A stretch of 34,637 nucleotides of DNA from an uncultured Clostridia bacterium (GCA_934168355.1 CAKPNI010000016.1:1-34637), one strand, 5' to 3'. Numbered from the stretch's first letter, positions 1 to 9,032 are shown. The notes: generated from the sequence alone by a model not told the origin. Translations and numbers: made by a program.

Positions 1-2675
1 TCTGTTACTGTTACTTTTTCTGTTTTATTTTCTGTATATGTTTTTGTTAATGTTTTTTTATCTGTTCCTAATGTCCATCCTGTTACTGTTTTTATTTCTT
101 CATTTGCTGTTATTGTTACTTTATTGCTCTTTTTATCTGCTGATAATGTTTTTTCTACTTTTAAAGTAGGTGCTGTTTTGTCTATATTTGTTATTTGTAT
201 TGATATTGTTTTTGTGTTTCCTGATGTATCTTTTACTGTTACTGTTTCTGTTGCATTTGTTGCGTATGTTTTTGTTAATGTCAATTTATCTGTTGATAAT
301 TTCCATCCACTTATTTGTGTTATTTCTTTATTTGCTGTTATTGTTACTGTTACATTTTGATTTGTTAGGCTTGTTGTTGAATAACTTACTGTTGCTGTTA
401 ATGCTGGTTCTACAACTATATCACTTACTATTATTTTTTGAGTTGTTGTATTTCCTGCTAAATCTTTTATTGTTACTGTTTCACCAGTACTCAAAGTATT
501 AGCTGTATATGTTTTTGTTAATGTTAATTGGTCTGATGATAAGTCCCAACCACTTACTGCTTGTATTTTTTCATTTGCTGTTATTGTTACTTTATTGCTC
601 TTTTTATCTGTTGATAATTCTTGTTTCACTGTTATTATTGGTGCTATTTTATCTATATTTGCTATTTTTATTGTTACTTGATTTATATTTCCTTTTGTAT
701 CTGTTACTGTTACTGTTTCTGTTACATTTGTTGCGTATGTTTTTGTTAATGTCAATTTATCTGTTGATAATTCCCATCCACTTATTTGTGTTATTTCTTT
801 ATTTGCTGTTATTGTTACTGTTACATCTTGGTTTGTTAAATCTGTTGTTGAATAACCTACATTAGTTGATAAAGCTTCATCTACAATATAACTTATGTTA
901 TTATCTTTAGCATATTTTGTTACATAGGTATTATCTTTGTCTGTTATTATTTGAGTTAATTTGTTACAATTATAAAATGCATATCTTCCTATACTTGTTA
1001 CACTGCTTGGGATTGTTATATTGGTTAATCCACTGCAATTACGAAATGCATAAATTCCTATACTTGTTACACTACTTGGGATTGTTATATTTGTCAATCC
1101 ACTACAAGAATCAAATGCATAACTTCCAATACTTGTTACACTGTTTGGGATTGTTATATTTGTCAATCCACTACAAGAATCAAATGCACGGTCTCCTATA
1201 CTTGTTACACCATTTTCTATTATAACTTGTTTTATCTTAGCGCTATCGTATGGTACATCAGAAGATGTACTATAATCCTTCATCGCTCCACTACCACTTA
1301 TAGTTAAAACTCCATCGTCGCTTAATTCTGCTGTAACACTATTTTCACTATCTTTTCCTATATTCCATTTTACCTTATAGGCTATATTATTATCTGTAGC
1401 ATATTTTGTTACATAGGTATTATCTTTGTCTGTTATTATTTGAGTTAATTTGTTACATCTGGCAAATGCATAATTTTCTATACTTGTTACACTGCTTGGG
1501 ATTGTTATATTGGTTAATCCACTACAATCCGCAAATGCACGACCTGCTATACTTGTTACGCTGTTTGGGATTGTTATATTGGTTAATCCACTACAATTAC
1601 TAAATGCATCACTTCCTATTCTTGTTACACTACTTGGGATCGTATATTCATTTTCTTTTTTGCCTTCTGGATATTTTATTATACGTGTTTTATCATTATT
1701 AAATAATATTCCATTATCATCACTATAATTTTTATTTTCCCTATCTACATTTATATTGGTTAATCCACTACAATTTTCAAATGCATCAGCTTCTACACTC
1801 GTTACGCTGTTTGAGATTGTTATATTGGTCAATCCACTACAATCCGCAAATGCTCTCCAGCCTATACTTGTTACACTGTTTGGGATTGTTATATTCGTTA
1901 AGCTACTACATGCATAAAATGCTCTGTTTCCTATACTCGTCACACTGCTTGGGATTGTTATATTGGTTAATCCACTGCAATAAGCAAATGCATCACTTCC
2001 TATACTTGTTACACTACTTGGGATCGTATATTCATTTTCTTTTTTGCCTTCTGGATATTTTATTATACTTGTTTTATCATTATTAAATAATATTCCATTA
2101 TCATCACTATAATTTTTATTTTCCCTATCTACATTTATATTGGTTAATCCACTACAATCAACAAATGCATAAATTCCTATACTTGTTACGCTGTTTGGGA
2201 TTGTTATATTGGTCAATCCACTACAATAAGCAAATGCATGACTTCCTATACTTGTTACACTGTTTGGGATTGTTATATTGGTTAATCCACTACAATCAAA
2301 AAATGCACTATCTCCTATACTTGTTACCCCATTTTCTATTATAACTTGTTCTATCTTATCTCTATCGTGGTACCATGGTACATTAAATGGTACATTAAAA
2401 GATACAGTATAATCCTTCATCGCTCCACTACCACTTATAGTTAAAACACCATCGTCGCTTAACACCCATTTAACACTAGCTTCGTCATCTTTTCCTACAT
2501 TACCCTGACTACTGTTATTTTTTATCAGGTTATTTACATTTCTCACAACTTTTTGTGTCGTACCAGTGTAATTTAAAACAACAATTAATATAACTACCAT
2601 AAAAACTAATACTAGCAAATGTGCAAAATTTAATGATATTACTTTCTTTTTTCCTCTAATATGTTTCTTAGCCAT
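1..2675 (-). CDS. BspA-like leucine-rich repeat and Ig-like surface protein, C-terminus beyond window edge
   Basis: The minus frame is open from the ATG at 2675 to the left edge (891 residues visible, no stop). GAGGGA at 2681-2688 is the ribosome-binding site. A basic start is followed by one hydrophobic segment (about residues 15-35), which is a signal or anchor. Next come two copies of a short cap module (SDDGVLTISGSGAMKDY). Each precedes a block of 23-residue BspA/LRR_5 repeats of the type LTNITIPNSVTSIG..AF..CS: about ten repeats, then four. The visible C-terminal part, from about 870 down to 1, holds four Ig-like modules with recurring VTVTITANKEI and LTLTKTY strings. This family comprises secreted or wall-bound adhesion and binding proteins; the ligand is unknown. 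A sortase lies at 15.5-16.3 kb, but the anchoring end of this protein is not visible. All plus-strand ORFs here are low-complexity shadows. Confidence 0.9.
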   Translation of the reverse strand, partial: MAKKHIRGKKKVISLNFAHLLVLVFMVVILIVVLNYTGTTQKVVRNVNNLIKNNSSQGNVGKDDEASVKWVLSDDGVLTISGSGAMKDYTVSFNVPFNVPWYHDRDKIEQVIIENGVTSIGDSAFFDCSGLTNITIPNSVTSIGSHAFAYCSGLTNITIPNSVTSIGIYAFVDCSGLTNINVDRENKNYSDDNGILFNNDKTSIIKYPEGKKENEYTIPSSVTSIGSDAFAYCSGLTNITIPSSVTSIGNRAFYACSSLTNITIPNSVTSIGWRAFADCSGLTNITISNSVTSVEADAFENCSGLTNINVDRENKNYSDDNGILFNNDKTRIIKYPEGKKENEYTIPSSVTRIGSDAFSNCSGLTNITIPNSVTSIAGRAFADCSGLTNITIPSSVTSIENYAFARCNKLTQIITDKDNTYVTKYATDNNIAYKVKWNIGKDSENSVTAELSDDGVLTISGSGAMKDYSTSSDVPYDSAKIKQVIIENGVTSIGDRAFDSCSGLTNITIPNSVTSIGSYAFDSCSGLTNITIPSSVTSIGIYAFRNCSGLTNITIPSSVTSIGRYAFYNCNKLTQIITDKDNTYVTKYAKDNNISYIVDEALSTNVGYSTTDLTNQDVTVTITANKEITQISGWELSTDKLTLTKTYATNVTETVTVTDTKGNINQVTIKIANIDKIAPIITVKQELSTDKKSNKVTITANEKIQAVSGWDLSSDQLTLTKTYTANTLSTGETVTIKDLAGNTTTQKIIVSDIVVEPALTATVSYSTTSLTNQNVTVTITANKEITQISGWKLSTDKLTLTKTYATNATETVTVKDTSGNTKTISIQITNIDKTAPTLKVEKTLSADKKSNKVTITANEEIKTVTGWTLGTDKKTLTKTYTENKTEKVTVT
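1602..2159 (-). repeat. 174-bp near-identical internal duplication in the LRR gene
   Basis: Positions 1602-1775 and 1986-2159 (offset 384) differ at only about two bases by eye. Each encodes an irregular LRR with an insert (DRENKNYSDDNGILFNN and KYPEGKKENEYTIPSSVT). The intervening DNA is made of ordinary 69-bp LRR units. A second internal duplication, offset 471, lies in the Ig part (about 251-357 and 722-828). These are in-frame coding repeats, not a CRISPR array. Confidence 0.85.
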
Positions 2676-2710
2676 AATATATCCCTCTTCTTTCTCTTTA
2701 TTTTAACTTC

Positions 2711-2739
2711 AGTATAACAAATCTTATATATTTTTTCAA
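2711..2739 (-). promoter_or_regulatory. Sigma-A promoter of the LRR surface protein gene
   Basis: On the minus strand, TTGAAA (2739-2734) and TATACT (2716-2711) are separated by exactly 17 bp. Transcription would start near 2704, about 29 bases before the ATG at 2675. No other gene lies between, so the LRR gene has its own promoter. The remainder of 2740-2920 is AT-rich, with nothing else supportable. Confidence 0.7.
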
Positions 2740-2920
2740 TAATTGTAATATAAATTAAATATTACATTTTCTTTACACTTTTTACATTTGAATTACAATT
2801 ATGTACACTTTATCTTCTGTATCTAGTGTTTCCGTACATAAATCTATTATATCTCATCATTATTCTTCCTGCTGTTGGTAATATTTGTAAAATTTCGTGA
2901 AGATAATAATCCAGATAGAA

Positions 2921-3667
2921 TTACAGAAGAACAAATTTTATATTATTCTTTCTTTTTTCTACACAAAAAACTACTAAAAATGGCAGTGTCATTTGAGATA
3001 TTATCATTATTGGTGTAAATAATTTTCCGGTTAAATGATACAGTATTGTAAGTGGAGTTCCTGGAAAATCTTTTGATATAAACATTAGATTACTATCAAA
3101 AATATGATTTATTACTAAAGATATAGCACAAATCCCATCTACTAATTCTGCAAAATATATAATATCTTTAAACTCTAAATTAATATAATGTGTAGCATTC
3201 ATAAGAAGTCCTATATATACCATTATTCCGTGATATAAGAAACTATGTAAACTTAAAAAATGTAGCATTGGATATGTAGGAAGTGATGTTGTTGGCATTA
3301 TTATAAATACGATTCCTCCAATAATTCCTCCTGTAGATAAAAATACATCTCCAATCCTTTTTATTTTTCCTTTTCCGAATGATGACATTAGTCCAGCATA
3401 TAAAAGTAAACTACAATAATATAATGGCAAATATTCATTTACATTATTTGCATTTCCTATGTAAAGATTGAATCCTATTCTTACAAATTCTAGTATCCAA
3501 ATTATTATTGTTAGTTTTTTTATTATTTTTTTTACTTCCTCTTTGCTTTTATTTACTGTTTTTTTCAATGCTACAGATATTGCTGCTATTGTTAGTATTA
3601 TTAATATAAAATGTTTTGTGGTAAATATTCCACATGGTTCATATTCATTAGGTTTTGCAAAAAACAT
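2921..3667 (-). CDS. YwaF/TIGR02206 (TMEM164-like) integral membrane protein
   Basis: The protein has 248 residues with about six or seven hydrophobic segments. The ATG at 3667 follows AAGGAGTGACGAT, a good ribosome-binding site. The strings LPLYYCSLLLYAGL (about residues 80-93) and FLSLHSFLYHGIMVYIGL (about 137-154) match the conserved Cys- and His-bearing helices of the YwaF/TIGR02206 family. That family is related to eukaryotic TMEM164, for which acyltransferase activity is reported. The bacterial function is not established, so the enzyme assignment is inference. It is a single gene, with the surface-protein promoter downstream and the tRNA upstream. Confidence 0.75.
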   Translation of the reverse strand: MFFAKPNEYEPCGIFTTKHFILIILTIAAISVALKKTVNKSKEEVKKIIKKLTIIIWILEFVRIGFNLYIGNANNVNEYLPLYYCSLLLYAGLMSSFGKGKIKRIGDVFLSTGGIIGGIVFIIMPTTSLPTYPMLHFLSLHSFLYHGIMVYIGLLMNATHYINLEFKDIIYFAELVDGICAISLVINHIFDSNLMFISKDFPGTPLTILYHLTGKLFTPIMIISQMTLPFLVVFCVEKRKNNIKFVLL

Positions 3668-3749
3668 ATCGTCACTCCTTATTTATTTGTATATATTATA
3701 TCATTTTTTTATTTTTGTTCAACTTTTTTTAGATGTTTTATAAAAATTG

Positions 3750-3778
3750 TAGACATTTTTTATAATTTATGCTAGAAT
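3750..3778 (+). promoter_or_regulatory. Promoter of tRNA-Leu
   Basis: TAGACA (3750-3755) and TAGAAT (3773-3778) are each one base off consensus and are spaced by 17 bp. The mature tRNA begins 13 bases downstream, at 3791. Confidence 0.65.
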
Positions 3779-3790
3779 ATACAGGTATTT

Positions 3791-3873
3791 GCTGATGTGG
3801 CGGAACTGGCAGACGCACTGGACTCAAAATCCAGCGGGAAACCATGTGGGTTCGAGTCCCACCATCAGCACCA
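3791..3873 (+). tRNA. tRNA-Leu (anticodon CAA)
   Basis: The acceptor stem GCTGATG (3791-3797) pairs with CATCAGC (3863-3869), followed by A73 and an encoded CCA ending at 3873. The anticodon stem CTGGA/TCCAG encloses the loop CTCAAAA, giving anticodon CAA, which reads UUG. A long variable arm (class II) and the T-loop GTTCGAGTC are present. It is a single tRNA with its own promoter and terminator, between convergent units. Confidence 0.95.
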
Positions 3874-3909
3874 AAATGTTATCTTATGAAAAAATACTTA
3901 AATATTTTA

Positions 3910-3944
3910 CGACAGGTTATATAAATTATAACCTGTCGCTTTTT
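3910..3944 (+). terminator. Terminator of tRNA-Leu, possibly also of dapB
   Basis: A perfect 12-bp stem pairs CGACAGGTTATA (3910-3921) with TATAACCTGTCG (3927-3938) around a 5-base loop, followed by CTTTTT on the plus strand. dapB ends at 3945 on the other strand, so the same hairpin may act on dapB too. The minus-side T-run is weaker. Confidence 0.85.
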
Positions 3945-4700
3945 CTAATTTTTACTTATCAAATCATCCATATTGAAGAATCCATTTTCTTTTCCAACAA
4001 GAAATTCTGCTGCTTTTATAGCTCCTTCTGCAAAAACATTTCTTGAATAAGAAGTATGTGTTATCTCAAAAGTTTCATACTCTCCAAAAAACTTCACAGT
4101 ATGTTCTCCAACAATATTTCCTCCACGAATTGAAGTCATTCCTATTTCATTTTTGCTTCTTTTTTCATGTTTACTATGTCTATCATATTCACAAACATAT
4201 CCCCCACCTAAAGCGTCATTTATTGTATCTGCAAGCATTTGGGCAGTGCCACTTGGACTATCTATTTTTCTATTGTGGTGTGTTTCTATTATTTCAATAT
4301 CAGTATCACTTAATTTTGGTGCTATTTCTCTTAAAATATGTTGAAACATATTTATACTATATGACATATTAGCAGATTTAAAAATAGGTATATATTTCGA
4401 GTATTCGATTATTTTCTTTTCTTCTTCCCCTGTAAATCCTGTTGTTGCAATAACAACTGGCACATTATTTTTCTTTGCATATTCTAATATTCCAAATGTT
4501 GCAACTGGTATAGAAAAGTCTATAATCACATCTGGCTTTTCTGTTATTTGATTTACATCTGTATACACTGGATATGTTAAATAACCTGTATCAACTTTAT
4601 CCACTCCACATTTTAATACCATATTTTCATTTTTATCAACTAATTCTCCAACAATTTGTCCCATTTTTCCATTACATCCATTTACCATTACTTCTATCAT
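3945..4700 (-). CDS. dapB: 4-hydroxy-tetrahydrodipicolinate reductase
   Basis: DapB reduces the DapA product with NAD(P)H to tetrahydrodipicolinate in the lysine and diaminopimelate pathway, which feeds peptidoglycan. The protein is 251 residues, normal for the family. The N-terminal nucleotide-binding loop is NGCNGKMG (residues 7-14). ATTGF is at about residue 85. The catalytic and substrate segment ETHHNRKIDSPSGTA has H141, H142 and K145. The start ATG overlaps the stop of the upstream HD-domain gene (ATGA, 4 bp), so the two are probably translationally coupled. dapA lies about 1.4 kb upstream, in a separate unit behind its own terminator. Confidence 0.97.
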   Translation of the reverse strand: MIEVMVNGCNGKMGQIVGELVDKNENMVLKCGVDKVDTGYLTYPVYTDVNQITEKPDVIIDFSIPVATFGILEYAKKNNVPVVIATTGFTGEEEKKIIEYSKYIPIFKSANMSYSINMFQHILREIAPKLSDTDIEIIETHHNRKIDSPSGTAQMLADTINDALGGGYVCEYDRHSKHEKRSKNEIGMTSIRGGNIVGEHTVKFFGEYETFEITHTSYSRNVFAEGAIKAAEFLVGKENGFFNMDDLISKN

Positions 4701-5206
4701 TTTATTATCCTCTCTCCTTCTTTTTTTAATATATCATTATGATTTTTTATTTTTATAAATGCTTCAGCCACTGCAAAATATTTATCTACTAATGTTATTA
4801 TAAATGTTTCTTTATATTTTGGCATCGCCAAAGTTACCGGCCACATATGTTTTATTATCATGTCCTTTTCTTTGTCATTTAAAACTAAAAATGTTGATGC
4901 CTGCTCATATGCTGTTTTTCCATGTGTAAATGCATGTAACCCTTTTCTTCCATTTTCTCGTTTTCGCCAATCATATAAAAATAAATCATGAAGCATGCCT
5001 GCTCTTGCAGCAGATATATAATCTAAATGATGTTTTTTACACATTAGATATGTATTGTATGAAACAAATAAGCAATGTTCAAAACAGTTAATATGATGAT
5101 GTTGCCTATATAGTTTCATTTTTTGAACTTTTTCTTGATTTATTAAATCAGAAATTATCATTATATATTCTTTATCTTTAAGTATTTTATTTATATCTCT
5201 TATCAC
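4697..5206 (-). CDS. HD-domain phosphohydrolase-like protein
   Basis: The protein shows the metal-binding HD pattern: FEHCLF (H44), AGMLHDLFLYDW (H73, D74), later IIKHMWP and a C-terminal LVDKY. This suggests a phosphohydrolase or nucleotidase, but the substrate cannot be read. The GTG at 5206 (169 residues) is chosen because AAGGAG lies 9 bases upstream. A longer ATG at 5236 has no ribosome-binding site and lies at the predicted transcription start, so it would be leaderless. The 3' end overlaps dapB by 4 bp. Confidence 0.75.
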   Translation of the reverse strand: MIRDINKILKDKEYIMIISDLINQEKVQKMKLYRQHHHINCFEHCLFVSYNTYLMCKKHHLDYISAARAGMLHDLFLYDWRKRENGRKGLHAFTHGKTAYEQASTFLVLNDKEKDMIIKHMWPVTLAMPKYKETFIITLVDKYFAVAEAFIKIKNHNDILKKEGERIIK

Positions 5207-5241
5207 CTTTAAAATCTCCTTACAACTGTAATACATTTTTC

Positions 5242-5270
5242 ATTATAACATTTTTTATTATATAATACAA
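5242..5270 (-). promoter_or_regulatory. Promoter of the HD-dapB unit
   Basis: On the minus strand, TTGTAT (5270-5265), a 17-bp spacer and TATAAT (5247-5242) are seen. Transcription should start near 5235, which supports the downstream GTG start of the HD gene. Confidence 0.65.
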
Positions 5271-5333
5271 TTGGAAATTTTGGATTTTGTTTTCACATAA
5301 ATTTGTAATTATAGTCTTTTATAAATATTTTAT

Positions 5334-5368
5334 TAAAAAGAAACGGTCTTAATAAAAACCGTTTTCTT
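5334..5368 (-). terminator. Terminator of dapA
   Basis: Just past the dapA stop, AAGAAAACGGT pairs with ACCGTTTCTT on the minus strand (one bulged A) and is followed by a T-rich run. It separates dapA from the HD-dapB unit. Confidence 0.7.
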
Positions 5369-5373
5369 AAAAT

Positions 5374-6246
5374 TTATTTTTCCATACATTCTTTTAATAT
5401 TTCTTTTTTTTCTTCGCTCATAGGTATTAAAGGCAACCTAGGTTCTCCAAAGTTATAGCCACATATATTTAAAGCTTCTTTAACTGGTATAGGATTTACC
5501 TCTGAAAATAATGCATTTATTAGTGGGATTGCATCTATTTGCATTTCAGCAGCCTTTTTTACATCTCCATTAAAATAATTATAGCACATTTCATGAGTAT
5601 ATCTTGGTTTTATATTTGAAAGAACCGAAATAACTCCTATTCCCCCAATGGATAAAATTGGTATAATTTGGTCATCATTTCCTGAATATATGTTTAAATT
5701 TTCTCCACATAAATTTGCAAGTTTTGCAATTTGCGATAAATCTCCACTTGCTTCTTTTATTGCAACTATATTTTCTATTTTAGATAGTTCTAATGCTGTT
5801 TCAGGCTTTATATTTACACCAGTTCTACTTGGTACATTATATAGAATAATTGGTAATGTAGTATTTTTTGCAATTATTTCATAATGCTTAATTAAACCTT
5901 CTTGTGTAGTTTTGTTATAATATGGTGTAACTACTAATACTCCATCTACTCCTAATTTTTCAACTTTTTTGTTCATATCAATAACAGCCATTGTGTTATT
6001 TGACCCTGTTCCAGCTATAATAGGTATTCTTCCATTTGAGGTTTTTACTGCACATTCTATTGTTTGTAATCTTTCTTGTTCTGTCATTGTTGCTGACTCT
6101 CCAGTAGTACCACATACAATTATGCTATCTACTCCTTGACTTATTTGTTCCTCAACTAATCTTGAGAATTCTTCTAGGTTTACACCATTTTTATTAAATG
6201 GTGTAGCTATAGCTGTTCCACAGCCTTTAAATATAATTTTTTTCAT
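5374..6246 (-). CDS. dapA: 4-hydroxy-tetrahydrodipicolinate synthase
   Basis: DapA condenses pyruvate with aspartate semialdehyde, the committed step toward diaminopimelate and lysine. The TIM-barrel signatures are present: GTTGESATM near the N-terminus, YNVPSRTGVNI with the catalytic Tyr, and AIKEASGD with the Schiff-base lysine (K164). The ATG at 6246 gives 290 residues starting MKKIIFKGCG, typical of the family. It sits 12 bases after GGAG. A GTG at 6255 would be only 3 bases after it, so the exact start is slightly uncertain. mltG ends 56 bp upstream with no terminator between them, so dapA is probably the last gene of the lexA unit. Confidence 0.97.
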   Translation of the reverse strand: MKKIIFKGCGTAIATPFNKNGVNLEEFSRLVEEQISQGVDSIIVCGTTGESATMTEQERLQTIECAVKTSNGRIPIIAGTGSNNTMAVIDMNKKVEKLGVDGVLVVTPYYNKTTQEGLIKHYEIIAKNTTLPIILYNVPSRTGVNIKPETALELSKIENIVAIKEASGDLSQIAKLANLCGENLNIYSGNDDQIIPILSIGGIGVISVLSNIKPRYTHEMCYNYFNGDVKKAAEMQIDAIPLINALFSEVNPIPVKEALNICGYNFGEPRLPLIPMSEEKKEILKECMEK

Positions 6247-6302
6247 AGCGCACACACGCTCCTTTTTATGTTATCTAGTATTAATTATATTTATAAAAAA
6301 TA

Positions 6303-7394
6303 CTAATATTCATACCATAAACCTTTTTTCTTTAATGTTGTAATTGTCTCTTGATGCTCTTCATAAGTGTTTGAAAAATATATATCTCCATTTTTGTCTG
6401 CCACAAAATATAATGAATTTCCTTCTGCAGGATTTAAAGCTGCCTTTATAGATTCTTCTGATACACTTGCAATTGGTCCAATTGGTAACTTTCCTTCCAT
6501 GTTTGGTCCTCTTGTATTATATGGATTATATGTATTTATTTCTTTTGAATATAAATCTCTTTCCCCCATATCTACTTTTATTGCGTAATATGTTGTTACA
6601 TCACTACCTAAAGACATATTTGCATTTAATCTATTATATATAACACTTGCGATTTTGGCTCTATTATCACTATTGTTTCCCTCTAATTCTACTATAGAAG
6701 CAATTGTTAAAATTTCATGCGCTGTATATTTTTGACCAACAGAACTTGGTATCTCTCTATACTTACTTAAAACTTTGTCCATTTTATCTAACATTTTTTC
6801 AAATATTGTTTTTACCGATACGTCTTTGTTTTCAAAACTATAAGTATCAGGATACAAATAACCTTCTAGTGGATAATAAATATTTTGATTTTCTATTCGT
6901 TCTGACAAGAACCAATATTTGTCTATTAGTGATAGTATATAATCCTTATCTTCTAATAATTCATATACATCATTTGCAGTATTGTTTGTATTTTCCGCTA
7001 TTGTTGATGCAATATATCTCATATTTTTTCCTTCAAGAAATGTTATATTTACTGTTTCATCCATAACTTTTCCTAATGATAATGTTTCAAGTACAACTTG
7101 TAAATTTTCGTTTCCTGTAAATAGATATTTACCTGCTTGCAATCCTTTTACATCATGTAAAGCTATATAAATTTTTGATGCCAATGTACTTTTTATTACC
7201 TTATTTTGTTTTAATTCATTTAAAATCTCTTTTGTACTTGTTCCCGTTTTTATTTCTACTACTGCTTGTATATCTTGAGACGAATCTGTATTTGGTTGTT
7301 TTATTGACATTTCATACCAAATTATAGATGATATTACTACTATTACAACTATAAAAAATATTATTCCTAATACTATAAATCCTTTTTTCTTCAT
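6303..7394 (-). CDS. mltG: Endolytic murein transglycosylase MltG
   Basis: MltG (YceG-like) cleaves nascent peptidoglycan strands at the membrane. The protein is 363 residues with one N-terminal transmembrane segment (about 5-28). The catalytic motif ASIVELEG carries Glu236. The conserved C-terminal part includes YNPYNTRGPNMEGKLPIGPI, IKAALNPA and LYFVAD. The ATG at 7394 has GAGGT upstream. It starts 16 bp after the stalk/SH3 gene and is followed by dapA, so two cell-wall-related genes share a unit with lexA. Confidence 0.93.
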   Translation of the reverse strand: MKKKGFIVLGIIFFIVVIVVISSIIWYEMSIKQPNTDSSQDIQAVVEIKTGTSTKEILNELKQNKVIKSTLASKIYIALHDVKGLQAGKYLFTGNENLQVVLETLSLGKVMDETVNITFLEGKNMRYIASTIAENTNNTANDVYELLEDKDYILSLIDKYWFLSERIENQNIYYPLEGYLYPDTYSFENKDVSVKTIFEKMLDKMDKVLSKYREIPSSVGQKYTAHEILTIASIVELEGNNSDNRAKIASVIYNRLNANMSLGSDVTTYYAIKVDMGERDLYSKEINTYNPYNTRGPNMEGKLPIGPIASVSEESIKAALNPAEGNSLYFVADKNGDIYFSNTYEEHQETITTLKKKGLWYEY

Positions 7395-7410
7395 TAATGT
7401 ACCTCTTTCT

Positions 7411-8355
7411 TTAAAATTCTACTTTTATTCCACATTCTTGTAAAGTTGGAACTATTTCAATTTTAAACCTGTTATATCCTTGTTCTTCTGTTCCGTTAAA
7501 TATAATTTTCACATACATCTTATCATTTTTTATTGCTTCTTGCAATATTAAATTTATAATATTTTTTCTTTTTTCAAATGTTGTAATATCTTTTTTTGTA
7601 ATATCATATTCCATTATTTTTTTGGCATCTATATTACTATTTTCACTTTCTTTAAAATCTTCTCTTTCTGTTACAAAATTGTTTAAATATTTTTTCTTTA
7701 CATATCCTATTTTTCCATCTTGTGTTCTTACTTTTGCTATTCCATTATTTTCACTTATAAATATTAACCAGTTTCCTTTTTCAACTTTGTCTATTGTTTT
7801 TGACAAACTTTTTCCTTCTTCTTTTATTTTTATATTTTTACTTGCATAGGCCATTACCTTTTTTTTGCTTAAACTATCAATTGTTATAATATTAGTTGAT
7901 TGATCATATTCAAATTCATAATCATATACATTTTCTAATTCTGATATTGCAAGATAGTCTTTTTCTTCTTTTTCGATTACAACATCTTTTGCTTCTTGAG
8001 TTGAACCATTTATTTCTATGCTACTTTCTCCCTCTTTTAATGTTGCTATCTTTTTTGAACTCGTAGTTATTATTTGTCCATCTTCTTTATATATTGTACT
8101 GTCTATTATTTTTTGAATATCTTCAAAACTCATATATACTTGATTATTTTCAGTTAATATTTTATTTTCTAATTTACTTGTTATATTTTCATTATTTAAT
8201 ATAATTTGTAATTCTTGATTTTTGTTTTCTTCTTTTGTATTTTTTATTCCTATAATTACTATTAATATAAGCACAACAACAAAAGCTATTTTTTTATAGC
8301 TTTTGTTGTTATTTTTTTTCTTGTTTTTTATATGTTTAGAATTTTTCTTTGACAT
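7411..8355 (-). CDS. Membrane-anchored stalk (CuAO_N-like) and SH3-domain protein
   Basis: The protein is 314 residues. A Lys/Asn-rich cytoplasmic start is followed by one transmembrane segment (IAFVVVLILIVIIGI, about 23-37). Residues about 60-165 (QVYMSFEDIQKIID...YDQSTNIITIDS) look like a copper-amine-oxidase-N stalk domain. Residues about 167-225 (MAYASKNIKIKEEG...GKIGYVKKKYL) look like a bacterial SH3 domain. The last 80 residues are not recognised. GAGGAG precedes the ATG. It lies between lexA and mltG with short gaps, suggesting a cell-wall role by context; no enzymatic residues are seen. Confidence 0.65.
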   Translation of the reverse strand: MSKKNSKHIKNKKKNNNKSYKKIAFVVVLILIVIIGIKNTKEENKNQELQIILNNENITSKLENKILTENNQVYMSFEDIQKIIDSTIYKEDGQIITTSSKKIATLKEGESSIEINGSTQEAKDVVIEKEEKDYLAISELENVYDYEFEYDQSTNIITIDSLSKKKVMAYASKNIKIKEEGKSLSKTIDKVEKGNWLIFISENNGIAKVRTQDGKIGYVKKKYLNNFVTEREDFKESENSNIDAKKIMEYDITKKDITTFEKRKNIINLILQEAIKNDKMYVKIIFNGTEEQGYNRFKIEIVPTLQECGIKVEF

Positions 8356-8381
8356 TTATTTCTCCTCTTTTTTATAATCTA

Positions 8382-9032
8382 TTACATTTTTCTAAACACA
8401 CCTATAACTTTTCCTAAAATTTTACAATCTGGAACTATTATAGGCTCCATTGTTTGGTTTTCTGGTTGCAAACGTATATAATTTTTTTCTTTATAAAATG
8501 TTTTTACTGTTGCTTCATCTTCTATTAATGCTACTACTATTTGCCCATTTATGGCATCAGATTGTTTTCTTACTAAAATAAAATCTCCATCTAATATTCC
8601 AGCTTCTATCATGCTTTCTCCTCTTACTGTAAGCATGAAACATTCTGAATTTCCAACAAAGTCTATTGGTATTGGAAATGTGTCTGTTACGTTTTCTACT
8701 GCTAAGATTGGCATTCCTGCTGTTATTTTTCCTACCATTGGTACATCTATTAATTCTTTTTCCGCATAGAAGTTTTTTGGAGCATTTTCTATTGGTTCTC
8801 CATCTCCACCTTTTAGTAGTTTTAATGTTCTTCCTTTTTTATCTTCTTTTTTTATGTACCCTTTTTCTCTTAATTTTGCTAAGTATCCATGAACTGTTGC
8901 TGTTGAGCTTAGTCCAACTGCTTTTCCTATTTCCCTTACTGATGGTGGATATCCATCTTCTTTGATTTTCTTTTCGATAAATTTTAGTATTGCTTTTTCT
9001 CTTTTATTTAATTCTGGTGCTTTTCTTGGCAT
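8382..9032 (-). CDS. lexA: LexA SOS repressor (self-cleaving)
   Basis: The N-terminal winged helix (KAVGLSSTATVHGYLAKL) is followed by the S24 peptidase domain. The cleavage site ITAGMP is A105-G106, the nucleophile Ser140 is in RGESMIEAG, and Lys177 is in EATVKTF. The ATG at 9032 (216 residues, MPRKAPELNKRE) is chosen over one at 9092. GGAG lies about 10 bases upstream, and 9092 falls inside the -35 box. LexA represses DNA-damage genes until RecA triggers autocleavage. It heads a probable unit with the stalk/SH3 gene, mltG and dapA. Confidence 0.97.
   Translation of the reverse strand: MPRKAPELNKREKAILKFIEKKIKEDGYPPSVREIGKAVGLSSTATVHGYLAKLREKGYIKKEDKKGRTLKLLKGGDGEPIENAPKNFYAEKELIDVPMVGKITAGMPILAVENVTDTFPIPIDFVGNSECFMLTVRGESMIEAGILDGDFILVRKQSDAINGQIVVALIEDEATVKTFYKEKNYIRLQPENQTMEPIIVPDCKILGKVIGVFRKM

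Noticed and set aside
124..2086. Several plus-strand ORFs rich in Leu, Tyr and Phe, and a CRISPR-like look of regular repeats
   Set aside because: They are antisense shadows of the LRR/Ig gene on the minus strand. The repeats are in-frame 69-bp LRR units with coding variation, without spacers or cas genes.
2850..2960. Plus-strand frame with protein-like string REDNNPDRITEEQI before the ywaF 3' end
   Set aside because: No start codon or ribosome-binding site, it overlaps the 3' end of a real gene, and it is bounded by stops. It is too short to support.
6247..6302. Lysine riboswitch or T-box before dapA
   Set aside because: Only 56 bp separate mltG and dapA, which is too short for either element, and no conserved motif is visible.
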